A DNA stretch of 5,541 nt, from positions 17,622 through 23,162 of the forward strand of contig DQCI01000134.1 in assembly GCA_003545125.1 (NCBI GenBank), written 5' to 3'. The notes below the pieces were generated by a model. It made no database searches. It saw only the letters and a program-made list of their open reading frames with translations, and had not been told where the DNA came from. The position numbers and the translations under genes were made by a program. Source of the stretch: Paracoccaceae bacterium. GTDB taxonomy: Bacteria; Pseudomonadota; Alphaproteobacteria; Rhodobacterales; Rhodobacteraceae. Position 1 is the stretch's first letter; each line of letters starts with the position of its first letter. Shown here in pieces: positions 1 through 5,541 of this stretch.

Positions 1-1491
1 CTCGGGATCAAGCGACAGATCGACCAATCGTCCTGCAACAAGGATTTCTCCTGTCTCAAAGGGTTCTGCCCGGCCTTCGTCACCGTTCGGGGCGGCACGT
101 TGCGCAAGCCCGATGCCGCGGCCATTGCCCCCGAGCGGCTGGAAAACCTGCCGGCACCGGCGCCGCGCCCGTCCGCGACCCAATCGCTGATGGTCGCAGG
201 TATCGGCGGCACCGGCGTCGTGACCGTCGGCGCGCTCCTGGCCATGGCCGCGCATCTCGAAGGAAAAAGTGCCTCGGTTTTCGACGTGACCGGGCTGGCG
301 CAGAAGAACGGCGCGGTCTATTCGCATATCCGCCTGGGCGAAGCCGGGCAGGAGCTGGGGCCGCAACGGATCGGGACCGGCGAAGCCGATCTGCTGCTCG
401 CGTTCGACATGATGGCCGCCGCCGACCCGGACGCGCTCAAGACCCTGGGTGCCGCGCGGTCTACGCTGATCGCCAACAGCGCGATCGCGCCCGCGGCGTC
501 GTTCCAGTTTGCGGCGAGCGAGGCCGGGCTTCCGGACCGTGCGGCGATCCTCGACCGGTTCGCGGGGCGTGTCGGGGCGGGTTGCAGCCACATGATCGAT
601 GGCACCCGTATCGCCAAGGCGACCTGCGGCGATACCATCGCGATCAACATGCTGATGGTGGGCTATGCCTTCCAGCTCGGCCGGCTCGCGCTGTCGGCCG
701 AAGCGATCGAGCGGGCCATCGACCTCAACGGCGTCGCCGTCGACTTCAACACCCGTGCCTTCCGGGTCGGGCGGCTCGTGGCGGTCGATCCGTCGTTCGC
801 GGATCCCTCGCCCGACGACAGTTCGGCGGTGGTTGGTCTGGGGGATGGCCTGAGGGACGGCCTGGGGGATGGCCTGGGGGACGGTCTCGAATTTCACGCG
901 GGCCTCGTCGCCGCATACCAGAATGCGGCATGGGAGGATCGGTACCGCCGCGCGATCTCGCGCCTGGCCGACGCGGAGGCGGCCAAAGGTGTGTCCGGCC
1001 TCACCGCCGCCGCGATCCCGGTCCTGTCGCACCTGATGCGTTACAAGGACGAGTACGAGGTCGCGCGCCTGCTGACGGACCGGCACTTCGAAGACCGCCT
1101 TGAGCGCACCTTCGAGGGCGCCCCACGATTTGAGTTCAACTTGGCGCCGCCGATCCTGGCGCGGACCGACGCGCGCACCGGCCGTCCCGGCAAACGTGCC
1201 TTTGGCCCCTGGATGCGCGGGCCGCTCCGGGCGGTGGCCGGGTTGCGTAGCCTGCGCGGCACGATGGCCGACCCGTTCGGATGGACGGCTGAACGCCGCA
1301 TGGAGCGCGCCTTGATCGATTGGTACGAAGGTCTGATCGACCGATGTGCGCAGGGGCTGGGCGCGGGATCGGCCGAAACCTGGACCGAGATCCTGCGCGC
1401 GCCCGACGCCATCCGGGGTTTCGGCCCGGTCAAGGCCGCGAACGCGGCGCGCGTCCGCGCGCGCGTGGACGCCTTGTTCGCCCAGCTGTGA
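1..1491 (+). CDS. Fused indolepyruvate:ferredoxin oxidoreductase, C-terminal part (5'-truncated by window edge)
   Basis: The reading frame is open from base 1 and ends at TGA 1489-1491, so the gene starts upstream; the TTG at 100 is internal and not the start. Family role: oxidative decarboxylation of indolepyruvate or other arylpyruvates to the aryl-acetyl-CoA, with electrons passed to ferredoxin, in the cytoplasm. Numbering from base 1, residues 12-24 hold CNKDFSCLKGFCP (Cys12, 18, 23), part of the iron-sulfur segment that closes the IorA half. Residues 63-230 resemble the IorB/gamma-type 2-oxoacid oxidoreductase domain, with a glycine loop GIGGTGV (67-73) and the conserved stretch FDVTGLAQKNGAVYSH. 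After a GDGL-repeat linker (279-296) comes a helical C-terminal domain, which I recall as DUF6537, with YKDEYEVARLL, FNLAPP and a DPFG segment. The missing N-terminal part should carry the TPP-binding IorA domains; full-length fused proteins are roughly 1,100-1,200 residues. Related fused enzymes act in phenylalanine/phenylacetate metabolism of marine alphaproteobacteria, so the true substrate may be phenylpyruvate. The family call is firm and the substrate is not. Confidence 0.93.
   Translation, partial: LGIKRQIDQSSCNKDFSCLKGFCPAFVTVRGGTLRKPDAAAIAPERLENLPAPAPRPSATQSLMVAGIGGTGVVTVGALLAMAAHLEGKSASVFDVTGLAQKNGAVYSHIRLGEAGQELGPQRIGTGEADLLLAFDMMAAADPDALKTLGAARSTLIANSAIAPAASFQFAASEAGLPDRAAILDRFAGRVGAGCSHMIDGTRIAKATCGDTIAINMLMVGYAFQLGRLALSAEAIERAIDLNGVAVDFNTRAFRVGRLVAVDPSFADPSPDDSSAVVGLGDGLRDGLGDGLGDGLEFHAGLVAAYQNAAWEDRYRRAISRLADAEAAKGVSGLTAAAIPVLSHLMRYKDEYEVARLLTDRHFEDRLERTFEGAPRFEFNLAPPILARTDARTGRPGKRAFGPWMRGPLRAVAGLRSLRGTMADPFGWTAERRMERALIDWYEGLIDRCAQGLGAGSAETWTEILRAPDAIRGFGPVKAANAARVRARVDALFAQL
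835..888 (+). repeat. In-frame 12-bp tandem repeat (about 4.5 copies) encoding a GLGD/GDGL linker
   Basis: Four consecutive 12-base units lie at 835-846, 847-858, 859-870 and 871-882, each a variant of GGCCTGGGGGAT, with a half unit at 883-888. They differ at only a few bases (GGT/GGC, GGG/AGG, GAT/GAC). The unit length is a multiple of three, so copy-number change would keep frame. The encoded Gly-Leu-Gly/Arg-Asp repeat sits between the IorB-like domain and the helical C-terminal domain of the oxidoreductase, where a flexible or variable linker would be tolerated. Confidence 0.9.
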
Positions 1492-1697
1492 TGTGAACGA
1501 ACGCCGGATGTCGCCAGGGACGTCGCCGGGACGATCCGGGGCGCGTCCGGTCGGCGTTTCGACGGCAAATCGGCCGAACGCGGCGTTGCCGAAATCAGAC
1601 TGTCCATCGCCCAGGCCCAAACGCCGCGCATGTGGGTCGCAACCCGATCAGTGCCGCCCCTTTCGCGCGGCAGGCCGACCCGGCACAGGCCGCTTTG
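1492..1697. other. Convergent intergenic region with only weak hairpins
   Basis: These 206 bases separate the stop codons of the plus-strand oxidoreductase and the minus-strand moaA. I see no convincing gene. An imperfect GC hairpin (CCGGGAC at 1526-1532 with GTCCGG at 1545-1550, one bulged G), followed by a TTT at 1557-1559, could end the oxidoreductase transcript. A second imperfect stem pairs 1557-1568 with 1586-1594, with a 3-nt bulge, and a tiny GGGT/ACCC stem lies at 1634-1645. None has a proper U-tract on either strand, so no terminator is called with confidence; Rho-dependent or read-through termination is equally possible. Confidence 0.5.
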
Positions 1698-2705
1698 TCA
1701 CCCGCCGAGGACCGACATGTGCCGCATGACCGCCGGGGTGGACCCTGCGCGGGTGTCGAAGAAATGATGTCGCGGTTTTGCGGCAAGCGCAGTCCGGATC
1801 AGCCCTCCGATCCGCTCCGGGGCATCGCGGAGCGCCGCGCGCAGATCGACGGCGCCGTCGTCGCCCATGCACGGGTAGAGTTTTCCGGTCGCACTCACGC
1901 GCAGCCGATTGCAGCTGGCGCAGAAGTTGCAGCTGAGCGGGGAAATGAGGCCGAGCAAGCCGCCGGTTTCAGTGATGTGCAGATAGCGCGCCGGGCCTCC
2001 GGTGCTTTTTCGGTCGGGCGAAAGGGTCCAGCGCTTGCCGAGGTCGTCTACCAGCCTGTCGAGCCGCAGGAACCGGTCGGGGCGGTCCGTTCCGGTCTCG
2101 CCCAGCGGCATTTCCTCGATCAGGCTCAGGTCCATGCCACGGCCATGGGCGAAGCGGATCAGGTCATCAATCTCGGCCTCGAAGGCGCCTCGCGACGCGA
2201 CCGCATTGAGCTTGACGCGCAGCCCGGCCGCCTGGGCCGCATCAAGCCCCGCCAGCACTTTCGAGATGTCGCCGCGCCGGGTCACAGCGCGGTAACGCGC
2301 AGGGTCGAGCGTGTCGAGCGAGACGTTGACCCGCCGCACGCCGCAGGCGGCGAGGTCGCGCGCGAAGCGGCTGAGCAGGGTGCCGTTGGTCGTCAGCGTG
2401 AGTTCCTCGAGCGCCCCGGTGTCGAGGTGGCGCGACAAAGCGGAAAAAAGCTGGATCACGTCGCGGCGCACCAGCGGCTCGCCACCCGTGAGGCGCAGCT
2501 TGGTCACGCCGCGGCGGATGAAATCCTCCGACAACAGGGCCAGCTCTTCGAGGCTCAGAAGCTCGGCTTTCGGCACGAACCGCATGCGTTCCGACATGCA
2601 ATAGGTGCAGCGCAGATCGCAGCGGTCGGTGACGGAAAGTCGGAGATAGGTGATCCGGCGCCCGAACGGGTCGGTCAGCCGGTCGGAAGGGGTGTCAAAC
2701 GGCAT
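1698..2705 (-). CDS. moaA: GTP 3',8-cyclase MoaA (molybdenum cofactor biosynthesis)
   Basis: MoaA is a cytoplasmic radical-SAM enzyme that converts GTP to 3',8-cyclo-GTP, which MoaC then turns into cyclic pyranopterin monophosphate, the first molybdopterin intermediate. The 335-residue product has every family landmark: the SAM-cluster motif CDLRCTYC (Cys29, 33, 36, C-x3-C-x2-C), the GGEP motif at 74-77, and the second cluster C-x2-C-x13-C (Cys262, 265, 279). CNRLR supplies the arginines (267, 269) that contact GTP in characterised MoaA, and the C-terminal Gly-Gly (334-335) is required for activity in the family. Length matches typical MoaA (about 330). I chose ATG 2705 because family proteins begin shortly before the DPFGR-x-x-x-YLR segment. 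The frame stays open to a GTG at 2774 overlapping the reductase stop, but that would add 23 Pro/Arg-rich residues encoded through a perfect hairpin. The Shine-Dalgarno is weak (GGA, 9 bases before ATG). It lies 65 bases behind a molybdoenzyme gene on the same strand, so it likely supplies that enzyme's cofactor. Confidence 0.96.
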   Translation of the reverse strand: MPFDTPSDRLTDPFGRRITYLRLSVTDRCDLRCTYCMSERMRFVPKAELLSLEELALLSEDFIRRGVTKLRLTGGEPLVRRDVIQLFSALSRHLDTGALEELTLTTNGTLLSRFARDLAACGVRRVNVSLDTLDPARYRAVTRRGDISKVLAGLDAAQAAGLRVKLNAVASRGAFEAEIDDLIRFAHGRGMDLSLIEEMPLGETGTDRPDRFLRLDRLVDDLGKRWTLSPDRKSTGGPARYLHITETGGLLGLISPLSCNFCASCNRLRVSATGKLYPCMGDDGAVDLRAALRDAPERIGGLIRTALAAKPRHHFFDTRAGSTPAVMRHMSVLGG

Positions 2706-2735
2706 GGTGAAGCGTCCGGGCAGGAGATCGGGAAA

Positions 2736-2762
2736 GGGTGGCCGGCACCGTACCGGCCACCC
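2736..2762 (-). terminator. Perfect 10-bp-stem hairpin between reductase gene and moaA (terminator/attenuator candidate)
   Basis: GGGTGGCCGG (2736-2745) and CCGGCCACCC (2753-2762) are exact reverse complements around a 7-base loop (2746-2752). Read on the minus strand, the stem begins 8 bases after the reductase stop codon and is followed at once by TTTCCC, a short T-run at 2733-2735. This fits a leaky intrinsic terminator or a 3' mRNA-stabilising stem that lets the reductase be made in excess over MoaA. The T-run is only three bases, so full termination is doubtful. On the plus strand it is followed by CGTTGCG, so it would not terminate in that direction. Confidence 0.6.
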
Positions 2763-2770
2763 CGTTGCGC

Positions 2771-5437
2771 TCACTTGGCGTCAGCCGCGTTCGCCATCAG
2801 GTAGTCCATCACCAGTTGGCGTTCGCTGTCTTCAAGGCCGGCGCGTTCGAACATCGACGGGACGATGCCTTTCCACTGCTGCTGGGTATAGTGCGTCACC
2901 TCGCGCGGGGCGTGGCAGACGGTGCAGCGTTCGAAGAACATCTTCTCGCCCGGCGTCATGTCGGCATAGAGTGCGGCAGTCAGCTCCTCGAGACGGTCGA
3001 GGCCAAGCTTGTCCTCGTCGATCTCGGCCAGGTCCATGTCGTCGATGATCGCCGGCTTTTCATAAGCCATGTTCGGACCTTCCGGGTCCTCGCATTTGCG
3101 CATCTCGACCAGCACGGTGTTGGCCGTGGTCGCCTGCGCCAGACCGGACGACGGCTGGGTCGAGGTCAGGAAGTTGACCAGGCCTGAGTTGCAGCGGCCC
3201 TTGCTGTCGAGCGACGGCCAGGCCCCCTCGTAGATCGAGACCACACCCGGCATGATGTCATCGCTGACGACAGCCCCGGCGATCACCGTGCCGCGGTCGT
3301 TGAAGAGCTCGACCAGATCGCCATCCTCGATGCCGCGCGAGGCGGCGTCTTCGGTGCTGATCCGGACCGGCTCACGGCCTTGCACCTTGTAAAGCGCGCG
3401 CAGTTTTTCGGACTGGTCCATCTGGCTGTGCAGGCGGAACCACGGGTGCGGCGACACGACGTGCAGCTGGCCAGGCTTGGCGTTGCCGAGATACTCGTGC
3501 TTTTCCATCCAGACCGGCATTCCTGGGCAATCGTCGATCTCCATGCCCGCGATGCTCTCGGAGAACATCTCGATCTTGCCGGAGTCCGTGTGCAGCGCAT
3601 TGGCTTCGGGGTCTTCGTAGAAAGCACCGTGGCGGGTCCACTTGCGGGCCGCTTCCGGCACCGGCATCCGGGCGTAACCCTTCTCCCAGAACGCGTCGAA
3701 CGGCACATCCTCGGCCGCGCCGGAGGCTTCGTAGGCGAGCTTGATGTGGTACATCTTGTCTTCGCTCTCGGTGAACTGGGTCCAGAGCCCCAGTTTGTCG
3801 GCGAGGCCTTCGAAGATCTCGTAGTCCGGCAGGCTCTCGCCGATCGGTTCGATCACCTTCTTCATCGCGTAGACCTTGTCGTTGGAATAGGTGCCACCTG
3901 AGGTGATGTCGTCCTGCTCCAGCGTGCTCGAGGCAGGCAGCACGATGTCGACCCAACGGGTCGCCGCCGTCCACCAGACATCGACGCTGACGATGGTTTC
4001 CACTTTTGCGAGCGCCCGGATCAGCCGGTTGGTGTCCTGCTGGTGCGACATGAAGTTGTTGCCGGCGTTGAAGATCATCTTGACGTCGGGATAGGTGTTC
4101 GTCTGACCGTTGTAGAAGAACTCCATCCCTGGGTTTTCCAGCGCCTCGGTGATCCGCGAGGCGGGAACGATCTTGGTGACGAAGTTGCGCCCCTGGCTCA
4201 TGCCCACTGGGGTGCGGTTGCCGCCTTGCGGCATGCCGCCGTTGCCGTAGTGCCACGAGAACCCGAGGCCTGCGCCGGGCTTGCCGATCTTGCCGGTCAG
4301 TGCCTGGAAGTTGACGATGGCCCAATAGGCCATTTCGCCGTGCTGGGCGCGCTGGATGGCCCAGGAAGCGGCAATCTGGGTGGTCGAGGTGGCGAAGAGC
4401 TCGGCGAGTTCCTTGATCCTGGCCTCGTCCATGCCGGTGATTTCGGCGGCCCAGGCCGGCGTCTTCGGCGTGCCGTCGTCCTCGCCTTTCACATAGGCGA
4501 TCCAGTTGTCGGCCCCGACGGTGTACTTGTCGAGATAGGCGCGGTCTTCCAGCCCCTGCTCGAGCACATGGTAGGCCATGGCGAGGAACAGCGCGGTATC
4601 GGTGTTGGGGACGATCTTCAGCCACTCGGCGCCGAGGTATTCATCGCTCGCCGTGCGCTGCGGGTTGATCGAGATGAACTTGACGCCGGCGTCGCGGATC
4701 TCTTCCCAGGGTCCGTACATGCCGTGATCGGCCACCCGGTATTCGACGCGGTTGTTCTTGATCGGGTCGGCGCCGACGAGCACGAAGACCTCGGTATTGT
4801 CGCGGATGACTTCCCAGGACGTCTGACCGGAGTAGACCTCCATGTCGCCGAGCACTCGCGGCAGCAGCACCTGGCCCGCGCCGGCAGACCAGTCGCCGGC
4901 GGTGTTGGTGCAGCCGCCCATCAGGTTGATCAGGCGGCCTTGTAGCACGTTGGGACGGAACGAGCCGGCATTCGACCAGCCGCCATAGGACGACGAGAAG
5001 ATCGCTTCGTTGCCATGATTGGCGGCGGTATCGAGCAGCGCCTTGGCGGCGAGGCTCCAGGCGGTGTCCCAATCGACGCGGACATATTCTTCCTTGCCAC
5101 GAAATTCGGGCTTGGTGTCGCCGGTTTCCCACCCTTCAAGGTAGGATTTGCGCACCATCGGATAGTCGATGCGGGATTTGTCATAGGTCCGATCCAGGAG
5201 GCCGTGGCTCAGCATCTCGGTCGGCCGGGCGTCGAGTTCCATCATCTTGTTGATGCCGACGATCTTGCCGTCGCGCACCACCGCCTCGAAGGTGCCGAAA
5301 TGGCTGGCGTGGAACACGCGGCCCTGGAACGAGTTCGGGTCGAGCGAGGCGAGCGCGGTGCTGCCCCAGAGGCTCGACAGGCCGAGCGCGCCGGAACCGG
5401 CGAGAAAGCCGCGGCGGGTGGGGGTCATGATGGTCAT
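2771..5437 (-). CDS. torA: Tat-exported TorA-family TMAO/S-oxide reductase with C-terminal cytochrome c domain
   Basis: This is an 888-residue periplasmic bis-MGD molybdoenzyme of the TorA/DorA/BisC family, reducing trimethylamine N-oxide and possibly sulfoxides as terminal electron acceptors. The N-terminus is a twin-arginine signal (TRRGFLA, residues 7-13; hydrophobic run; likely cleavage after ALA at 28-30). As in TorA there is no N-terminal [4Fe-4S] Cys motif. Landmarks shared with E. coli TorA as I remember it: YGGWSNAG (151-158); GDWSAGAGQVLLPRVLG with Ser184 as predicted Mo ligand; EVYSGQTSW; HGEMAYWAIVNFQALTGKIG; GFSWHYGNGG; DIVLPAS (497-503); RLHSQMDQSE; IYEGAW; GLAQATTANTVLVEM (765-779). 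E. coli TorA is about 848 residues and ends soon after that last block. Here an acidic linker (about 780-826) leads to a heme-binding CTVCH (838-842) and a TorC-like tail. ATG 5437 has GGAG 7 bases upstream; Met4 would place it too far away. The 3' end abuts moaA. No TorD chaperone or TorC gene lies in the window. The family call is firm; TMAO versus DMSO or biotin sulfoxide is not settled. Confidence 0.94.
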   Translation of the reverse strand: MTIMTPTRRGFLAGSGALGLSSLWGSTALASLDPNSFQGRVFHASHFGTFEAVVRDGKIVGINKMMELDARPTEMLSHGLLDRTYDKSRIDYPMVRKSYLEGWETGDTKPEFRGKEEYVRVDWDTAWSLAAKALLDTAANHGNEAIFSSSYGGWSNAGSFRPNVLQGRLINLMGGCTNTAGDWSAGAGQVLLPRVLGDMEVYSGQTSWEVIRDNTEVFVLVGADPIKNNRVEYRVADHGMYGPWEEIRDAGVKFISINPQRTASDEYLGAEWLKIVPNTDTALFLAMAYHVLEQGLEDRAYLDKYTVGADNWIAYVKGEDDGTPKTPAWAAEITGMDEARIKELAELFATSTTQIAASWAIQRAQHGEMAYWAIVNFQALTGKIGKPGAGLGFSWHYGNGGMPQGGNRTPVGMSQGRNFVTKIVPASRITEALENPGMEFFYNGQTNTYPDVKMIFNAGNNFMSHQQDTNRLIRALAKVETIVSVDVWWTAATRWVDIVLPASSTLEQDDITSGGTYSNDKVYAMKKVIEPIGESLPDYEIFEGLADKLGLWTQFTESEDKMYHIKLAYEASGAAEDVPFDAFWEKGYARMPVPEAARKWTRHGAFYEDPEANALHTDSGKIEMFSESIAGMEIDDCPGMPVWMEKHEYLGNAKPGQLHVVSPHPWFRLHSQMDQSEKLRALYKVQGREPVRISTEDAASRGIEDGDLVELFNDRGTVIAGAVVSDDIMPGVVSIYEGAWPSLDSKGRCNSGLVNFLTSTQPSSGLAQATTANTVLVEMRKCEDPEGPNMAYEKPAIIDDMDLAEIDEDKLGLDRLEELTAALYADMTPGEKMFFERCTVCHAPREVTHYTQQQWKGIVPSMFERAGLEDSERQLVMDYLMANAADAK
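2774..2959 (-). other. C-terminal monoheme cytochrome c module fused to the reductase
   Basis: This segment encodes residues 827-888. It starts with TPGEKMFFERCTVCHAP, in which CxxCH (codons at 2912-2926, Cys838, Cys841, His842) is the covalent c-heme site with His842 as the proximal ligand. Met862 in the PSMFERAGL segment is the best candidate for the distal ligand. The order (GEKMFF-x-x-C-x-x-CHAPR, then QW-x-x-I-x-x-SMF-x-RAGL, then a final helix with VMDYL) resembles, from memory, the C-terminal monoheme domain of TorC-type pentaheme cytochromes, the part that contacts TorA in E. coli. Tat export of a polypeptide that must receive heme c implies that heme is attached in the periplasm after cofactor loading and translocation. 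Confidence 0.85.
5348..5437 (-). other. Twin-arginine (Tat) signal peptide of the reductase
   Basis: Residues 1-30 carry Thr-Arg-Arg-Gly-Phe-Leu (7-12), matching the S/T-R-R-x-F-L consensus. A Gly/Ala/Leu-rich core of moderate hydrophobicity follows, and Ala-Leu-Ala (28-30) forms a signal-peptidase I site. This fits folded, cofactor-loaded export to the periplasm, as for other TorA-family enzymes. Confidence 0.9.
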
Positions 5438-5444
5438 CGGGTTG

Positions 5445-5448
5445 CTCC
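5445..5448 (-). promoter_or_regulatory. Ribosome binding site of the reductase gene
   Basis: GGAG on the minus strand ends 7 bases before ATG 5437. It decides between the two near-adjacent in-frame ATGs (5437 and 5428): the inner one would have 16 bases of spacing. Confidence 0.75.
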
Positions 5449-5462
5449 ATTTGCAGAATTGT

Positions 5463-5472
5463 CTGCCGGCAG
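5463..5472. repeat. 10-bp perfect palindrome in the reductase leader
   Basis: CTGCCGGCAG is its own reverse complement and lies 25 bases upstream of the reductase start codon. Allowing one G-T mismatch it extends to 14 bases (5461-5474). It could be an operator half-structure or a small leader hairpin, but palindromes of this length arise by chance in GC-rich DNA, so function is unproven. Confidence 0.4.
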
Positions 5473-5484
5473 GCTACGCCCGGC

Positions 5485-5516
5485 GTGTGAACCGGTCTTG
5501 CTGAAGGGATGAACGG
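5485..5516 (-). promoter_or_regulatory. Two GTTCA-core direct repeats upstream of the reductase (TorR/DorR-like box candidates)
   Basis: On the minus strand, CCGTTCATCC (5516 down to 5507) and CGGTTCACAC (5494 down to 5485) each match the E. coli TorR box CTGTTCATAT, as I recall it, at 7 of 10 bases and share the core GTTCA. Their starts are 22 bases apart, close to two helical turns, and the nearer one ends 47 bases before the start codon. TorR/DorR-type response regulators control this enzyme family from direct repeats of such decamers. I see no matching -10/-35 pair, and further boxes may lie beyond the window edge. Confidence 0.35.
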
Positions 5517-5541
5517 GCTGTAGTAATTTGTAAAAGAATGT

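Noticed and set aside
100..102. TTG as start of the first plus-strand gene
   Set aside because: The upstream codons 1-99 are in frame and encode the conserved Cys segment of the enzyme, so the gene simply begins before the window.
1526..1559. Intrinsic terminator of the oxidoreductase gene
   Set aside because: The stem has a bulge and the T-run is short and interrupted, so it is too weak to call; it is described under the intergenic region.
1041..1631. 196-residue minus-strand frame reaching into the convergent intergenic gap
   Set aside because: Most of it is antisense to the oxidoreductase, and the part in the gap (1492-1631) shows no recognisable protein motif.
1632..2804. 390-residue plus-strand open frame antisense to moaA
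   Set aside because: It mirrors moaA in a GC-rich genome, has no recognisable family motif, and moaA on the other strand has all catalytic motifs.
2826..3070. A separate small cytochrome c gene at the 3' end of the reductase
   Set aside because: The heme motif is in the same uninterrupted frame as the reductase, with no internal stop, no signal peptide and no ribosome binding site before it, so a fusion is the simpler reading.
3372..4625. 417-residue minus-strand open frame within the reductase gene
   Set aside because: An out-of-frame shadow of the reductase with an Arg/Gln/His-rich composition typical of shifted GC-rich codons.
4043..4945. 300-residue plus-strand open frame antisense to the reductase
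   Set aside because: A shadow of the reductase reading frame, with no known domain and no ribosome binding context that I can support.
5538..5540. ATG at the right edge as the start of a divergent gene
   Set aside because: Only one base of sequence follows it, so no reading frame can be assessed.

Overview
The window is GC-rich, gene-dense bacterial DNA. It probably comes from an alphaproteobacterium, judging from the fused single-chain indolepyruvate:ferredoxin oxidoreductase, the MoaA sequence flavour and the strong G/C preference at third codon positions. A finer assignment is not supported. No tRNA, rRNA, CRISPR array, insertion sequence or phage gene is visible.

Layout: (1) 1-1491, plus strand: the 3' part of a large gene for a fused indolepyruvate ferredoxin oxidoreductase. 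It carries a Cys-rich iron-sulfur segment, the IorB/gamma-type catalytic domain and a helical C-terminal domain, and a 12-bp in-frame tandem repeat encodes a Gly-Asp-Gly-Leu linker. (2) 1492-1697: a convergent intergenic gap with only weak hairpins. (3) 1698-2705, minus strand: moaA, the radical-SAM enzyme of the first step of molybdenum cofactor synthesis. (4) 2706-2770: a short gap holding a perfect 10-bp-stem hairpin followed by TTT in the direction of transcription. (5) 2771-5437, minus strand: a Tat-exported, TorA-family S/N-oxide (probably TMAO) reductase with a C-terminal monoheme cytochrome c module. (6) 5438-5541: its leader and upstream region, with a good Shine-Dalgarno site, a 10-bp palindrome and two GTTCA-core direct repeats 22 bp apart.

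The two minus-strand genes make biological sense together: the reductase needs bis-MGD molybdenum cofactor and MoaA starts its synthesis. The hairpin between them suggests the two are not expressed equally. The most interesting object is the reductase itself. In E. coli the TorA-like catalytic subunit and the TorC C-terminal heme module are separate polypeptides, whereas here they are in one chain. This suggests a self-wired periplasmic terminal reductase for anaerobic or micro-oxic respiration. The oxidoreductase on the other strand appears unrelated to this system and is a convergent neighbour.
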